A program made the translations under genes and the position numbers. This document shows positions 10,664-22,482 of a stretch of 64,000 nt of DNA, in pieces. The notes beneath the pieces are model-generated. The model made no database searches, was not told where the DNA came from, and saw only the letters and a program-made list of their open reading frames with translations. This DNA is from Oenanthe sinensis (lineage: Eukaryota; Streptophyta; Magnoliopsida; Apiales; Apiaceae). The stretch's first letter is position 1, and the number at the start of each line of letters is the position of its first letter. The stretch lies in contig CM053794.1 in assembly GCA_028671895.1 (NCBI GenBank), positions 17,098,501-17,162,500 on the forward strand. Reading direction: 5' to 3'.

Positions 10664-13210
10664 ATGGCCGCCGCACACAGATTTAAGATACCTCCGTTTG
10701 ATGCACAACATTATGACGAATGGACCGGAAGGATGAAAGCCTACCTTGAATCAATAAACAAGGTATACTTGAGAATATTGGAGAACGGTCCATACATACC
10801 CATGAAAATTGAGCCAGAGCGAATGGAAGGAGGGATACTAATACCATCCCGGTCTGTTCCTAAAGAGGAAATGGAGTTTTCAAACGCAGATAAAGAATTG
10901 GTTGGTATGGATGCGTCATTACGCAACGTCATAATTGAATCCCTAGACTCAGAGTACTATGTTCAGATAAAGGGATTAAAATCAGCTAAAGCCATGTGGG
11001 ATAAACTGGCTGTAGTGATGGAGGGGACCGAGGAAGTTAGAGATAATCACAAGCGCATTCTAATATCTGAATATGAATCGTTCAGATGCGAACGAGGAGA
11101 AAGTGTAGCGGATGTTTACAAACGTTACAGTAAATTGCTTATCGAGCTGAGTATAAGAGATAAAGTCTATCCACTGGCAGATTCAAATATCAAGTTTCTC
11201 TTGAATTTGCCTAAACATCTGGAACACAGGATCACTGCCATTCGAGAGTCAAGAGACCTGAAAAATACTTCTCTCGAAAAGCTGTATGGTGTTTTAAAGA
11301 CCTACGAGCTGGAGTAGGAACAAAATGACAAAAGAAAATCCTACAATAGTGGAGAATACAAAGCGGTAAGTGAGTCTGGACTTGTAGCGGAAGAGTCTGC
11401 TGCAAAGGCACTTGCAGCTGTCTCATTGAAAACTGCTAATCCTGAAAGGGTGGTATTAGACATTGAAGATCCATCCGAAGAAAGTGAGGATGAATACTAT
11501 ACCCTTGAAGAGATGGACAAATTAGAAGACAAGTTATATGCTTGTATTGCTCGAGAATTTGCTTATATCAGCTTCAGGAACTCAAGAAGAGGTAAAGGAC
11601 GATTTGGTAGTTCTTTCAGCCGAAGAGGCAGCAGCAGCAGAGGCAGTAGTGTAAGTGGTCAGGGAAGTTACAGCGGTCGAGGTAGCACATCTGGTAGTGG
11701 CTACAGACCTAACCTGGTAGACAAGAACAAGTTCAGATGCTACAACTACAATGAATTAGGGCACTTTGCAATAGAGTGCAAGAAGCCCAAGTACGTTCAT
11801 CCCAAGGAATCCTATGCTGATCTGAAAAAGAAATATGATGCCTTGGTTAGCAAGCAACAGAAGGGAAGCCGGGCATATGTTGTGACTGAAGGGAAGGGTT
11901 GGGACGAGTCTGATGAAGATGAAGATCAGGAACTATGCAACTTAGCTTTAATGGCAAGATCTTCAGAACAATCAGAGGTACCAATTCTAACCGTAAATGA
12001 AATGTCTATTTCTGAGTACCAAAATGAATTAGCTGCCATGACTAAAGACATGTACAATCTCCAACTGAATCTAATCGCTGTTAATGAGGAAAATGCTAAA
12101 CTCTCCCTTAAAAATAGACTTCTCGAGGCCAGGGTAGAGGAATTAGAATTAGGAGAAAGTACAGAAAGGCAGTTAATGAATCAGGTAGATGTTTTAGAAC
12201 ACAAGCTTAAGATTAGGGATGACCTTAACGAAGAACTTAAAAATGAATTATCTGAGCTTAAAATAACATGTCAATCTTTTAAAGAAGCAGCTAATAAAGT
12301 TTTCGTAGAAAGGGACATGTACATGAAACCGGCAGGCAAGAGTAAAAATGAAAAAGTAAACATAGGACTTGACTACACACAGAAAAAGAAAAATAGGGCT
12401 GCTGAGTTGTTAGAGCCAGTGTTAGTCAAATAAGATGTGCCTGAGGTTCTAGTGGATGTTAGAAAACCTATCTTTAAGCAGTTTGAGCCTAGGACCATAG
12501 ATCCTGTTGCTAGTAAAATTGAACATGAGATTAAAATGGAAAAAGATTCAGAAGAAAAAGTAGTAGAACCTACAACTTCTAAGAGAGCGAGTAAGATTGC
12601 ATATGCTAAGAGAGGTGTAGGAACCAAGGAGGCTAAGACGCTGTCATATAAACAATGGATAACAGGGTCAGACCAAATGAAAACACCTGTAGAGTCAGTT
12701 AAAACTGAACCTATATCTGTATCTACATCTACACGAGCTAGGAAGGCATGCTACATCTGTAATCAAACTGATCATTTGTCTTACTATTGCCCGTCCTATG
12801 TAGAGGAAGAAAAACCTGTTGGTTGTAATACCATGCCTGCAACTACTGCTTTGCCTAACATGTATGCAAATCATACCAAATGCAATAATCCTAATTGTAT
12901 GCCATGTGCTGTAAACATCATGCATGCTTATTTTAATTTGATGAATACTGCTAGTGCATCTGTTTAACATACATTTAGTAGTGGTAAGAAAAAGCATGCT
13001 GGGTCAAAGGCTAAGACTTCAAGTCCTCCTAAAGTTAGGAGTGACCAGTCTACTCCCAAACCTGACAAACCAGTCAAGGTTGACAAGGGAAAAGACAAAG
13101 TCAAGGTGAATGCCCCTGATGGCAACAAGGGAAAGCTTTCTATATCTGAAAAGAAAAAGAAAATTATTGATGCTGGGCCCAAACATCATTGGGTTCCGAA
13201 GAACGCCTAA
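10664..13210 (+). pseudogene. gag: gag of element M (UBN2-type, two zinc knuckles), stop-interrupted
   Basis: Capsid/nucleocapsid gene. The start ATG at 10664 opens with FKIPPFDAQHYDEWTGRMKAY, the normal N-terminus of copia gag (DUF4219/UBN2). The UBN2 region covers roughly residues 10-215. A Gly/Ser/Arg-rich stretch follows (11590-11700), then a first zinc knuckle CYNYNELGHFAIEC near 11740, in which the second cysteine is tyrosine, so it may not bind zinc. A coiled-coil-like Glu/Leu/Asn-rich part lies at 12010-12330, and a second knuckle CYICNQTDHLSYYC near 12750 is intact. One frame holds from 10664 to 13210 apart from stops TAG 11315, TAA 12431 and TAA 12965; the last stop is at 13208 just after HHWVPKN. 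Confidence 0.93.
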
Positions 13211-16200
13211 CCTTTCTAGATTTGCAGGGCAGTGAACAGGAAAAGAGTAAAGTCATATGGGTGCTGGACAGTGGAGCATCAAGGTATTTGACCGGCAATA
13301 AGTCCCTGCGAACAGATTTGGTGATGAGAGTCGGCTCCGTGGTTACTTTTGGAGATAACAGCAAAGGTTACACCCGGGGATATGGCAAGATTGTTTGTGG
13401 AAATGTTATCATTGAGGACGTGTTTTTTGTGGAAGGATTGCGACATAATCTTCTCAGCGTTAGTCAGTTCACCGACAGGGGTTTTGACGTCAACTTTGGG
13501 AAGCATGATTGTTCGATTCGAAGCAAAAAGTATGGAAGCCTTGCTCTCAAAGGAGTAAGGAAGTCAAATTTGTTCATAGCCGACATGAATTCTGCTGATC
13601 AGTCTGAAGTCACGTGTTTCTACAGCAAGGCTTCTGCTGATGAAAGTTGGCTATGGCATAAAAGATTATCTCACCTGAACTTTAAAGCAATGAATAATCT
13701 CGTAAGGAGAGAATTGGTGTGAGGGCTGCCGTAGATGGAGTTTACTCCAGATGGACTCTGCGAAGCATGTGAGATGGGGAAATCGAAAAGAGCCTCACAT
13801 AAGAATAAGCAAGTGAATAGCATTACCGAGCCCTTACAACTACTTCACATGGATTTGTTTGGACCCGTTAATGTTATGTCAATGTCAAGGGGAAGATACA
13901 CGCTGGTGATTGTCGATGACTTTTCCAAATACACATGGGTGATGTTTGTGACATCGAAAGATGAAGTGCCACATGAGATCATTAGGCATGTACTGGTAAT
14001 TGAAAACGTAGCAAGTCTGACTGTGAAGACTATCCGATCCGACAACGGGACAGAATTCAAGAACTCAGTGTTAATGGATTTCTGCATATATAAAGGGATC
14101 AGACGACAGTATTCAGCACCGAGAACACCGCAGCAGAATGGGGTGGTAGAAAGGAAGAATAGGACACTGGTTGAAGCAGCTAGGACAATGCTGTATGGAT
14201 CAAGACTTCCTTTGTATTTTTAGGCTGAAGCATTTAGCGCGGCTTGTTATACACAGAACAGAACCCTGATTATAAAGGACTATAATGAGACGCCGTATTA
14301 TCTGATGAATTAACGAAAACCATCTATCAAGTACTTTCACGTGTTTGGTGTCAAATGCTTTGTGTTAAGAGACAATGCACAACTTGGAAAGTTTGATGCC
14401 AAAGCAGATGAAGGGGTTTTCATTGGATATTCTCTTGAAGTAGTAGCAGCGTACAGGGTGTTTGTGCTTAATGATCGCAAGGTGGTTGAAAGCCTTAATG
14501 TCACATTCGACGACTCAAAGCTCCCTTCTATACTAAAGGAAGACAGTGAGCCCACTTCCCTAAGATTTGAAAATATGGATATTGATGAAGTGGATACAGT
14601 TCCTAAGTCTGTAGTGCAGGGTAGGGATCCAACGATAAATAATGTAATTAATCAAGAGTCTAGTGTTTCGCCAATACAAAACACTAGGGCTGAGGGATCA
14701 CCTTCCGTTAGACCTGGTGCTAACTCAGGGGGAGTAAGTATGCACTCAGGGGGAACAGCTCACTCAGGGGGAGCTAGTACTAGCTCAGTGGGAGCTAGTG
14801 GAAGTGCTTCTAGACTAAGTCACCTTCACTTACAAGATCAAGCTGAGTCATCAAGAACATTTTCTAGGGATCGTACTTGGAACAAGGACCATCCGTTTGA
14901 GCTAATTATTGGTGATCCAGATGCCGGAGTGACTACTAGAGGAAAAGCTAGAGCTGAAATTGCCACTGCGAATGAATGTCTATACTCAGTGTTCCTTTCC
15001 CAGATGGAACCTAAAGTGGTAGAAGAAGCTCTAGATGACGCTGATTGGGTGATTGCTATGCAAGAGGAACTCAATCAGTTTGAAAGGCAGAAAGTGTGGA
15101 AGCTGGTGCCCAGACCAAAGAATAGATCTGTTGTTGGAACAAAATGGGTATTCAGAAACAAGCTGGATGAAAACGGACTTGTAACACGAAATAAAGCTCG
15201 CCTGGTTGCTAAGGGTTATACTCAAAGAGAAGGAATTGATTATGATGAAACCTACGCACCAGTAGCAAGGCTAGAGGCAGTAAGGATGTTCTTAGCATTC
15301 GCAGCACATCATGGTTTTAGAGTCTATCAGATGGATGTCAAGAGTGCATTCTTAAACGGTGAACTGGATGAAGAAGTGTATGTCGATCAACCTCCCGGGT
15401 TTGTCGACAGCAAATACTGTGATTATGTTTATCGTCTCTTCAAATCAGTATATGGCCTTAAGCAGTCTTCGCGGAAGTGGTATGAAACTCTGTCAGACTT
15501 CTTACTAGAAAGTGGTTTCACCAGAGGAGTAATCGACAAGACGCTTTTCTACAAGAAATGCAAAGATGATCTAATAATGGTGCAAGTATATGTGGATGAC
15601 ATTATCTTTGGGTCTGCAAATGAGAAGTTGTGTGCTAAATTCGCAAAGTTAATGCAATCGAGGTATGAGATGAGCATGATGGGAGAGCTGACGTTCTTTC
15701 TGGGTATTCAAGTTAGTCAGAAGAAGGACGGGATATTTATCGGCCAGACCAAGTACATTCATGATCTATTGAAGAAGTATGGTCTCGAAGATGTATCACA
15801 AGCTAAGACTCCTATGGCAACAGCCACCAAGCTTGACGAGGATAAAGCGGGTAAACCTGTAGACATCTCAAGCTATCGAGGTATGATCGGCTCACTTTTG
15901 TATTTAACTGCTAGCAGACCTGATATTATGTTCTCTACATGCTTATGTGCAAGGTTCCAAGCGGATCCTAGAGAGTCACATCTCATAGCCGTAAAGCGTA
16001 TTTTTAGGTATCTCAAGGGAACATCAAATCTCGGGATTTGGTACCCAAGAGATACAGGATTTAATCTTGTTGGCTATTCGGATTCAGATTACGCAGGTTG
16101 TAGAATAGACAGGAAGAGCATTTCAGGAAGCTGTCAGTTCCTTGGAAGAAGGTTAGTGTCTTGGCAAAGCAAGAAACAACACACAGTATCTACCTCGACA

Positions 16201-16533
16201 GCTGAAGCAAAATATATTGCTGCTGGAAGCTGTGTGGCCCAGATACTGTGGATGAAGAACCAACTCAAGGACTACGGTGTGGAAGTATCTAAGATTCCTA
16301 TCATGTGTGACAACACAAGTGCTATTGCAATGACCAACAACCCTGTGGATCACTCCAGAACCAAGCACATTGATATCAGGTATCATTTTATTAGAGAGCA
16401 TGTAGAAAATGGAACTGTAGAGTTGCATTTTGTGTCTACTGAACTTCAAATAGCAGATATATTCACTAAACCTCTAGACGAATCAACATTTTCTAGATTG
16501 GTTGGTGAATTGGGGATGCTTAACACCTGTTAG
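13189..16533 (+). pseudogene. pol: pol of element M (protease, integrase, RT, RNase H), three stops
   Basis: Copia polyprotein read in the frame one base back (-1) from gag. The protease active site is WVLDSGAS, with the Asp at 13267. GAG-preintegrase (WLWHKRLSHL) is near 13650. The integrase core has MDLFGP near 13850, SDNGTEF near 14038 and PQQNGVVERKNRTL near 14130. A Ser/Gly-rich linker is at 14690-14830. RT has the YVDD catalytic motif at 15589-15600 in an intact stretch. RNase H carries SDSDYAG and HSRTKHIDI, and the natural stop is at 16531. Disruptions are TGA 13720 (from an Arg codon), TAG 14221 (from Trp) and TAA 14311. The last 2.2 kb (14341-16533, 730 codons) is fully open and includes RT and RNase H. 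Confidence 0.95.
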
Positions 16534-16884
16534 TTTTGCTACCTATCTGTTATAATTCAGTTTGTGTACATATTATTGTTGTGCATGAATATTCATAATT
16601 AATAATGTGTACTTAATTTCAAAAATGTATGTGTTGCATGCCATAAGGGGAAGTTAGAAAGTTTCATGAAATTAATCTTGTGCTGATCTGTGTATCTATA
16701 TGATTAATGTCAAATGAAGTGATGGGATTCAATGCTAGACTTAATTTTGAAATGCATAATTTATTTGCTAAATTCCCTGTCATTTCAAAATTGTAAGTTT
16801 CTAAAATGGTGTGAAAATTTGTGGTGAAATCTTACGAATTTTACATATAAATGTTTAATTCCTGTAATTTCATTGAAATTTTCT

Positions 16885-17096
16885 AAGGCAAATCTCGATC
16901 TGCTTCTGGATCGAGATCGAGATCGACTTGCGAAAATTGCTTAAAAAGTTTAAGGTAAATCTCGGTCTGTCCACATCGAGATCGAGATCGAGATGTAGAT
17001 CGAGATCGACATTGAGATCGACATCGAGATATAGATCGAGATGTAGATCGAGATCGACATCGAGATGTGGATCGAGATGTGTATCTTGAGATCAAG
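16885..17096. repeat. Internal GATCGA array, duplicated from the LTR
   Basis: Begins with AAGGCAAATCTCGATC at 16885-16900, identical over 16 bases to 9487-9502 in the LTR. A second degenerate lead-in (AAGGTAAATCTCGGTC) follows near 16952. GATCGA/ATCGAC repeats then run to about 17096. It is more degenerate than the LTR array and includes variants such as GATGTAGATCGAGATCGACAT. Confidence 0.9.
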
Positions 17097-17132
17097 ATGT
17101 GACTTGTCTTTTCAGTTACTTTTTAAGCGTGC

Positions 17133-17145
17133 CTATATATATATA
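17133..17145 (+). promoter_or_regulatory. Candidate internal TATA box for an ORF3 transcript
   Basis: CTATATATATATAG lies 37 bp after the internal GATCGA array and about 40 bp before a CT-rich Y-patch-like run (CTTTCTCTCTCTCTC). TATA plus Y patch is a usual plant core promoter layout. The ORF3 ATG is 683 bp downstream. Function is inferred. Confidence 0.5.
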
Positions 17146-17827
17146 GCATTATATAGACTGTTCATTATTTCCATTAACTTTCTCTCTCTCTCTTTCAAAA
17201 AGTTTAAGTTCATTCATATACACACGCATATACATACATACACAACATTCTCTTCCCTGCCATTACACTAAGTTTTCTTGTGATTTTCTTAAACAAAAAT
17301 CACTTACTGTTACTTGAGAGCATTAATCACTAAAACAAAACTCTGCCAAAATTTTGTTCAAAATAAACTGTTGAACTCTTTGCGCTTATTCTACGTCATT
17401 CGTGTTCTTGCAAATTGTTCTTTAGTTTTCTTTTCATTCGAGTGAGTTTGTTTTTTTTGTTTCGTGCTTTCTTGTTCTTCATTTATTTTGTGTTCTTGAG
17501 TGGAATAGTTGTGAGTATTACTGTTTAATCCATAAAGTGCTTAACCACCCTGTTTTGTGTTTTTCCGAAATATAAGTTTTTTATATAGTTAAAACAACAA
17601 AAATGGCTGTTCACTTTAATTTTCTAAAACTCAACCGTCAATCATTAGTGGGGAGTTAAGTGGTCATTAGTGGGGAAGTTAATTTGTTTTAAATTGTGTC
17701 ACTAATTACGTGGGGTAATTAGTGGGGATAGTGTACGTTTTTTTTGTGTTTAAATTTAGAACTTGTTCTCTAAATTTCCATTGCAAAATTTTTTCAGAAC
17801 ATTTCTGTTCTCAAACACAAATTTAAA

Positions 17828-20800
17828 ATGGCAAACCCAAATTTCACAATTCCTAAAACCAACTTTGTTAATCTCTCTGCTGATCGAACAACTGGTAGAT
17901 TTATTCACTACCAGTTCTGGATTGAGTCCCTCAACAACACATCCATAATAAGTCATGCTTTAACCACCTCTCCCATCCTGAATATCGAAGCCCTTTAAGC
18001 TGCTTATTCAACATTAGAGATTCAGGGTGGTAAAGCAAATCCAACAGGCTTATCCTTCAGTATCGGTGGTGCTAAATATGAGGTTAGCCTGCAGAAGTTC
18101 AATGAGATACTCGGGCTTCCTTCAGAAGAAGTTCAATGAGATACTCGGGCTTCCTTCAGAAAATTTTGCTCCGGAACCCACTATGGAGGATATGTTATAA
18201 TTATTCACGGAGATAGGTTGTCGCCCTCCCACGGGTCCTATCAAGGTAACAAAGGTTAACACCGGTATGCTACCAGCTGAGTGGGATTATGTAGTTCAAG
18301 CCATTCAACGCTGCATGTTCCCAAAGGACAAAGACTATAGGCCGATGAACAACAGCTGTCGGGTAATACTATATGGAGTGGCCAACAACAGGAAGGTGAA
18401 TGTGGGCAAACATCTGTTGATTCAGTTGCTTGAGAGGTGGGCATTGGAAAAGAATGCATCTAGGAATCCGGAAGATGGACCAGTCAAATGCTGGATGCCA
18501 AGATTCCTTCAGATGGTTCTGGATGACGTCCTTTCAGAGGAGCACAGAAGAGTATTTCAAGGCTCTGAAAGGATGGCATGTTTTGATATGTCCTTAAAGA
18601 GTATCTCTACCATGGAAACTCAGCAAAAGTCAAGACTTTTTGAGTTGCGCCTGACTCCGTACTTCCAGGATCTGCAAGATGAGTATGCTAGGATGCACGC
18701 TTCTCAGTTTACCGCAATAGAAGCAGAGAGTAGCGGTAACGAAGCTGCAAGTGGAAATCAAGTGTATGGAAATTTGGGAGAAGCAGGTGTGGATGTTGAC
18801 ATGGTCGATGTAAACGTTGCAGAAGCTGGAGCCGACAAGGATGACGATCTTCTGAGTCAGGTACCTATTCTTGCTGATCTTGACCAATCATCAATTCAAC
18901 CAACCCCTGTTTTCTACAGCCGTGGGCCTGAAAACCCCCAGGCTCTATCCCAGGCTGCAAGCCCTTCTGTTCACAAACATACAGCCAGCAATAAAACTGG
19001 TGATAAAAGGAAGGCAAGCTCTTCTGAGTCGAGTGAATCGAGTGGAGGGAGTGTCGGAGTTGAGAGAGTAGTCACATTAGCAGCTCTGCCACCCTCAAAG
19101 AAGCAAAAGGTGGATTCTAACCCAGTGGCAACTGCGCAACCTGTTAGGGATAGTTCACCTCTCACAGCCACCACACCTCACGCTGGTGGCTCACCTCTCC
19201 AAAACATTCCAACACGTTCGCACTCGCCTTGGTATATTGGTGAGATTCAAGGAGGGGGTCCAGCTCAACAGCCAATAGAAGCTGGCCCTACCTCCCCTGA
19301 GTTGTCCGCTCAGGGCTCTTTGAGCAATTTCTCGAAAGAGGAATGGAAAACTGAGACTCGCCCTTCTGATGCTAGGATCTCAGGAAGTTTATATGTGGAA
19401 GAGTCTATCGAATCCAGTACGGATGACTCTTCCTCATCTGAATCAGAAAACAAGTTGCTCGCAGAGCAACGACATCTGGTGACTAGTGGGTCTTTGCCTC
19501 CAGAACAGCCCAGTTAACCAGAAAAGGTTCTTGGTGAACAAGGGGATGACATGGTCATAACGCCATCTCCTAACGTAGACACAGCGCTTAAAGGTTCAGT
19601 CTCACTGACCGATATCGCCGACCAACTCACCGCTAGTCCCCATCGACTAGTAGATGAGGCTCTAGTACTGTTAGGCTCTAAACACGAGGGAGAGACAGGG
19701 AGAGTTAATCCTTTCTCTTTAGGGATCTTGAGTGAAACAGAACCCGGCGAGAGTAAACAGTTTAACCCAAGCCAAACACCGTCCCCTAAATTGCAGGATC
19801 TAGTGAAGAAGGTGGAGGCTTTGGAGGCTGGAGTTGCTGGTGTTACTGCTGCTGTCTCTTCTCACTCTGGAAGATTGGAGGTCGGAGCTCAGTACATGTA
19901 GAACCTGATTGCCGTCCAAAATCAAATGATTGAAAAAATAAACAATCTTGGATTGGTACAAGTAGAGGTTGGGCGGTCAGTCGATGATGTCATTCATGGC
20001 ATGTCTCAGGTCTGGACGAAGCTGAATGAACTACTTGATGCTGTCTTTGGACGTCACAGGGCTGGACCTGGTCCTTCAACCGGTGGTGGTGGTGACGATA
20101 AAAATGATGATGATGCTCCTGATGAGGATAACCCACCTAAGGGGGAGAAGGAGGATCAGGGTCTGAAAAAGCTGACTAGTAAGGGTCCGGTGATCGAGTC
20201 CTCAAACAAATCTGGTGAAAAGGTGGAGGAGGCTCAACCGGCTCTTAAGGACAAAGGCAAGCAGAAGATGGTAGTTGAAGAAGAAGCTGAGAAAGAAACA
20301 CCTCTCGTCGATGTATTTATGGGAAACTTTATTGAAGATTCTGATGATGACGAGATGGATGTAGAAGCCTTAGGGGCAAAGAGGTCGAGACTCGAGCAAC
20401 GGGCAAAAAAGTGGGAACAAGAAAGAAGTCTAAATCCTGGCGGATCCGGCGTAGGAGTTGCAGGTGATGCAGGAGACCACTCGGTTGCTGACGAGCATGT
20501 GCCAGAAGAAGAAGTTGATGAAGTAATGAAAGAAGCGGAGATGCAGGAAGAGATTTTCAGGGAAGCCAGAAAAAGAGTGAATGAAGAAGCGCTTCAAGGA
20601 ATAGTGGAAAAGGAACTAATGGCAAAGGAGAAGAGAGCGGCTCAGAAAACTCAGCATGAGTATGAAATGAAAAAGATCAAAGATCCTAAGGTCCAGGCTG
20701 ACATAAGGAGGGAAGGTCCCGAGTGGGACAAGGCTAGAGAAGCCTTAGCTGGACCAAGAGCCTATGCTCCTGACTCAGAAAGATTGAGTTTCCTTCTCCA

Positions 20801-22019
20801 CAAGCTAGAAAATCTAAACCCTGGGCTGCTGAACTATCTAAACTGTATAAGACAGGGATGCACCTCCGTACAAGTCATATTCAAGGAGAAGGCATGGAAT
20901 CTGATGATTACTTGGACACCCATAACAAGAATCAAGCCGTGTATGGTCGATGAAGCTTTCTTCCATGCAAGGGGTGCAAGTGAACTGGTAGAATTCGCTC
21001 ACAAGGTAGACACCTCTGTCAAGACTGGAGTGTTGTTTAAGGAGAAACTGTTGAAGATGGCTGAAGACAGAGGGGTTGACATTATTTTAAATCCCTACCA
21101 GATCAGATACGTCCATGACAAGGTCTTGAGGATCGTAAATCTGCATGACTCGAAACTGACCCCGAGCGGAAATGTACTGAAGGCAGTTGCAAAGCTAGTC
21201 CTCTCAAAGGGTTTTCTAACAAAGGAAAAGAAGCTGGTGGCTAAGGACTTGGAGAAGTTGATAAGAAGGCAAGATGTTAGATACAAGTTGCCTGAAGCCA
21301 AACTACCAGTGGTTAAGAAGGAGTCTGAAGACTATGCATTCGAGCAGCAAGAAGAGGCAATAAAGGAGTATGTGCAGAGATACGGAGATCCAAGATTAGA
21401 CATTCCTGAAGAAGGAGAAATGAGGGAGGAAGTTAGTGCAGTGGTTGGTGTAAATGTCAAGTTTGTCAAAAGCAAAGCTGAGAATGAGAATGATCTGCTG
21501 ATCTATACAGACAAGCATCAGGTGGAAACCATCATTGAGATCAAGTACGACATCTTTGCAGAACACAGTCATGAAACACTGTGTATCATAAGGGAATTGA
21601 TTGATGAGATGGATGATGTTGACGAGTTTGATCAGGATTATCTAAGGGTCACGTTTGATAACTTCTGTAGGAGAAGACAACAGCTTGACATTCAGAGGCT
21701 ACAACAATGCACCACCGCTATTGTCATTGGATACCCTAAGCAGCTGGTCATAAGGAAGAAAGGGGAAAAGGGGTATCCTGACAAAGTCACTAAGCTGAGG
21801 TTTGAAGACATTCCCACGAAGCTTACCACTCGCAGCATGGTTGAGAGGTGGTTGAGGTTGTTTCGAGACTACAAGATCAGAAATCATGTGGAAGCGGAAG
21901 GACTTAATCTTCTCAAGAAAAGGATGGATGAAGTTTGCAACCCTGAGTTCATGAAGAAAGAAAAAGCAGCCAAGAAGAAAGCTCGTGAGGAAGAGGAGCG
22001 CAAGAAATCGAAGTTTTAA
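17828..22019 (+). pseudogene. ORF3 (envelope-like position) of element M, interrupted
   Basis: Third ORF of the SIRE/Maximus layout, about 1,390 codons, starting ATGGCAAACCC at 17828. The N-terminal third (NFVNLSADRTTGRF..., then LPAEWDYVVQAIQRCMF and VNVGKHLLIQLLERW near 18270-18450, RFLQMVLDDVLS near 18500) resembles the 'putative plant transposon protein' domain common in plant repeats. The middle is Ser/Pro-rich and acidic. The C-terminal half (19926-22019, 697 open codons) is strongly charged and likely coiled-coil, with a lysine-rich tail. I see no signal peptide or membrane helix, so 'envelope' describes position only. It is broken by TAA 17996, a 34-bp tandem duplication at 18095-18162 that shifts the frame, TAA 18198, TAA 19515 and TAG 19899. 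Confidence 0.85.
18095..18162 (+). repeat. 34-bp tandem duplication in ORF3
   Basis: The unit AAGTTCAATGAGATACTCGG...GAAG at 18095-18128 is repeated at 18129-18162 with one difference at the last base. 34 is not a multiple of three, and the ORF3 frame before and after differs by exactly one base, so this duplication explains the frameshift. Confidence 0.95.
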
Positions 22020-22470
22020 TGTATTATGCTTGTAATGTTTCTTTGCGTTGTAATTTTTTTTTCTTGTTTTCCTGCATTGTAAGTATATTATCTGTTTTCT
22101 TGTGTAATGTAAGGTAGAAGTTAGTTAGCTAAGTGCCTTGAAATTGGTTTATATTAGGCATCAATTATTTCGCGAAGTTCGGCGGTGGTAATACTGCTAA
22201 AAGGACTTCAGAAGGATAATTGAAGATTGAGTGGACCGTGCTCTTAAGTACTTAGAGAAAATCTCTAGAAGAGCATGAAGCCATTTGATCGAGCCAACAG
22301 GTGTCCAATTTTGGCACTTGAAGTATCAGTAATAGACATGAAGCTAGTTAATCAAGCCAAGCATTATGCAAGTTGACATGATCTTTTATGAATGTTATTT
22401 TATCTTTTTGAGTCCCTGGTTAGTTGAGTTATTCTCATTGTGAATTTGGTTGTCATTGTTAGACAATTAA
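22020..22470 (+). other. 3' untranslated region of element M
   Basis: No open frame. Lies between the ORF3 stop and the polypurine tract, with T-rich runs near 22040-22080. Nothing else recognised. Confidence 0.7.
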
Positions 22471-22482
22471 ATAGGGGGAGAT
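22471..22482 (+). other. Polypurine tract of element M
   Basis: ATAGGGGGAGAT abuts the 3' LTR start TGAAAGG at 22483. Standard plus-strand priming site. Confidence 0.93.

Larger units (their letters stand above)
16534..17827 (+). other. Pol-ORF3 spacer of element M with LTR-like promoter module
   Basis: A 1.3-kb region without a real gene. It has AT-rich DNA to 16880, then a GATCGA array, a TATA-like run, a CT-rich patch (17179-17198) and a leader of about 650 bases before the ORF3 ATG. The layout copies that of the LTR (array, TATA, leader). Confidence 0.75.

Noticed and set aside
17828..22019. A host gene with regulatory or cytoskeletal function (long acidic coiled-coil protein)
   Set aside because: It lies between pol and the polypurine tract of a complete retrotransposon and is part of that element.
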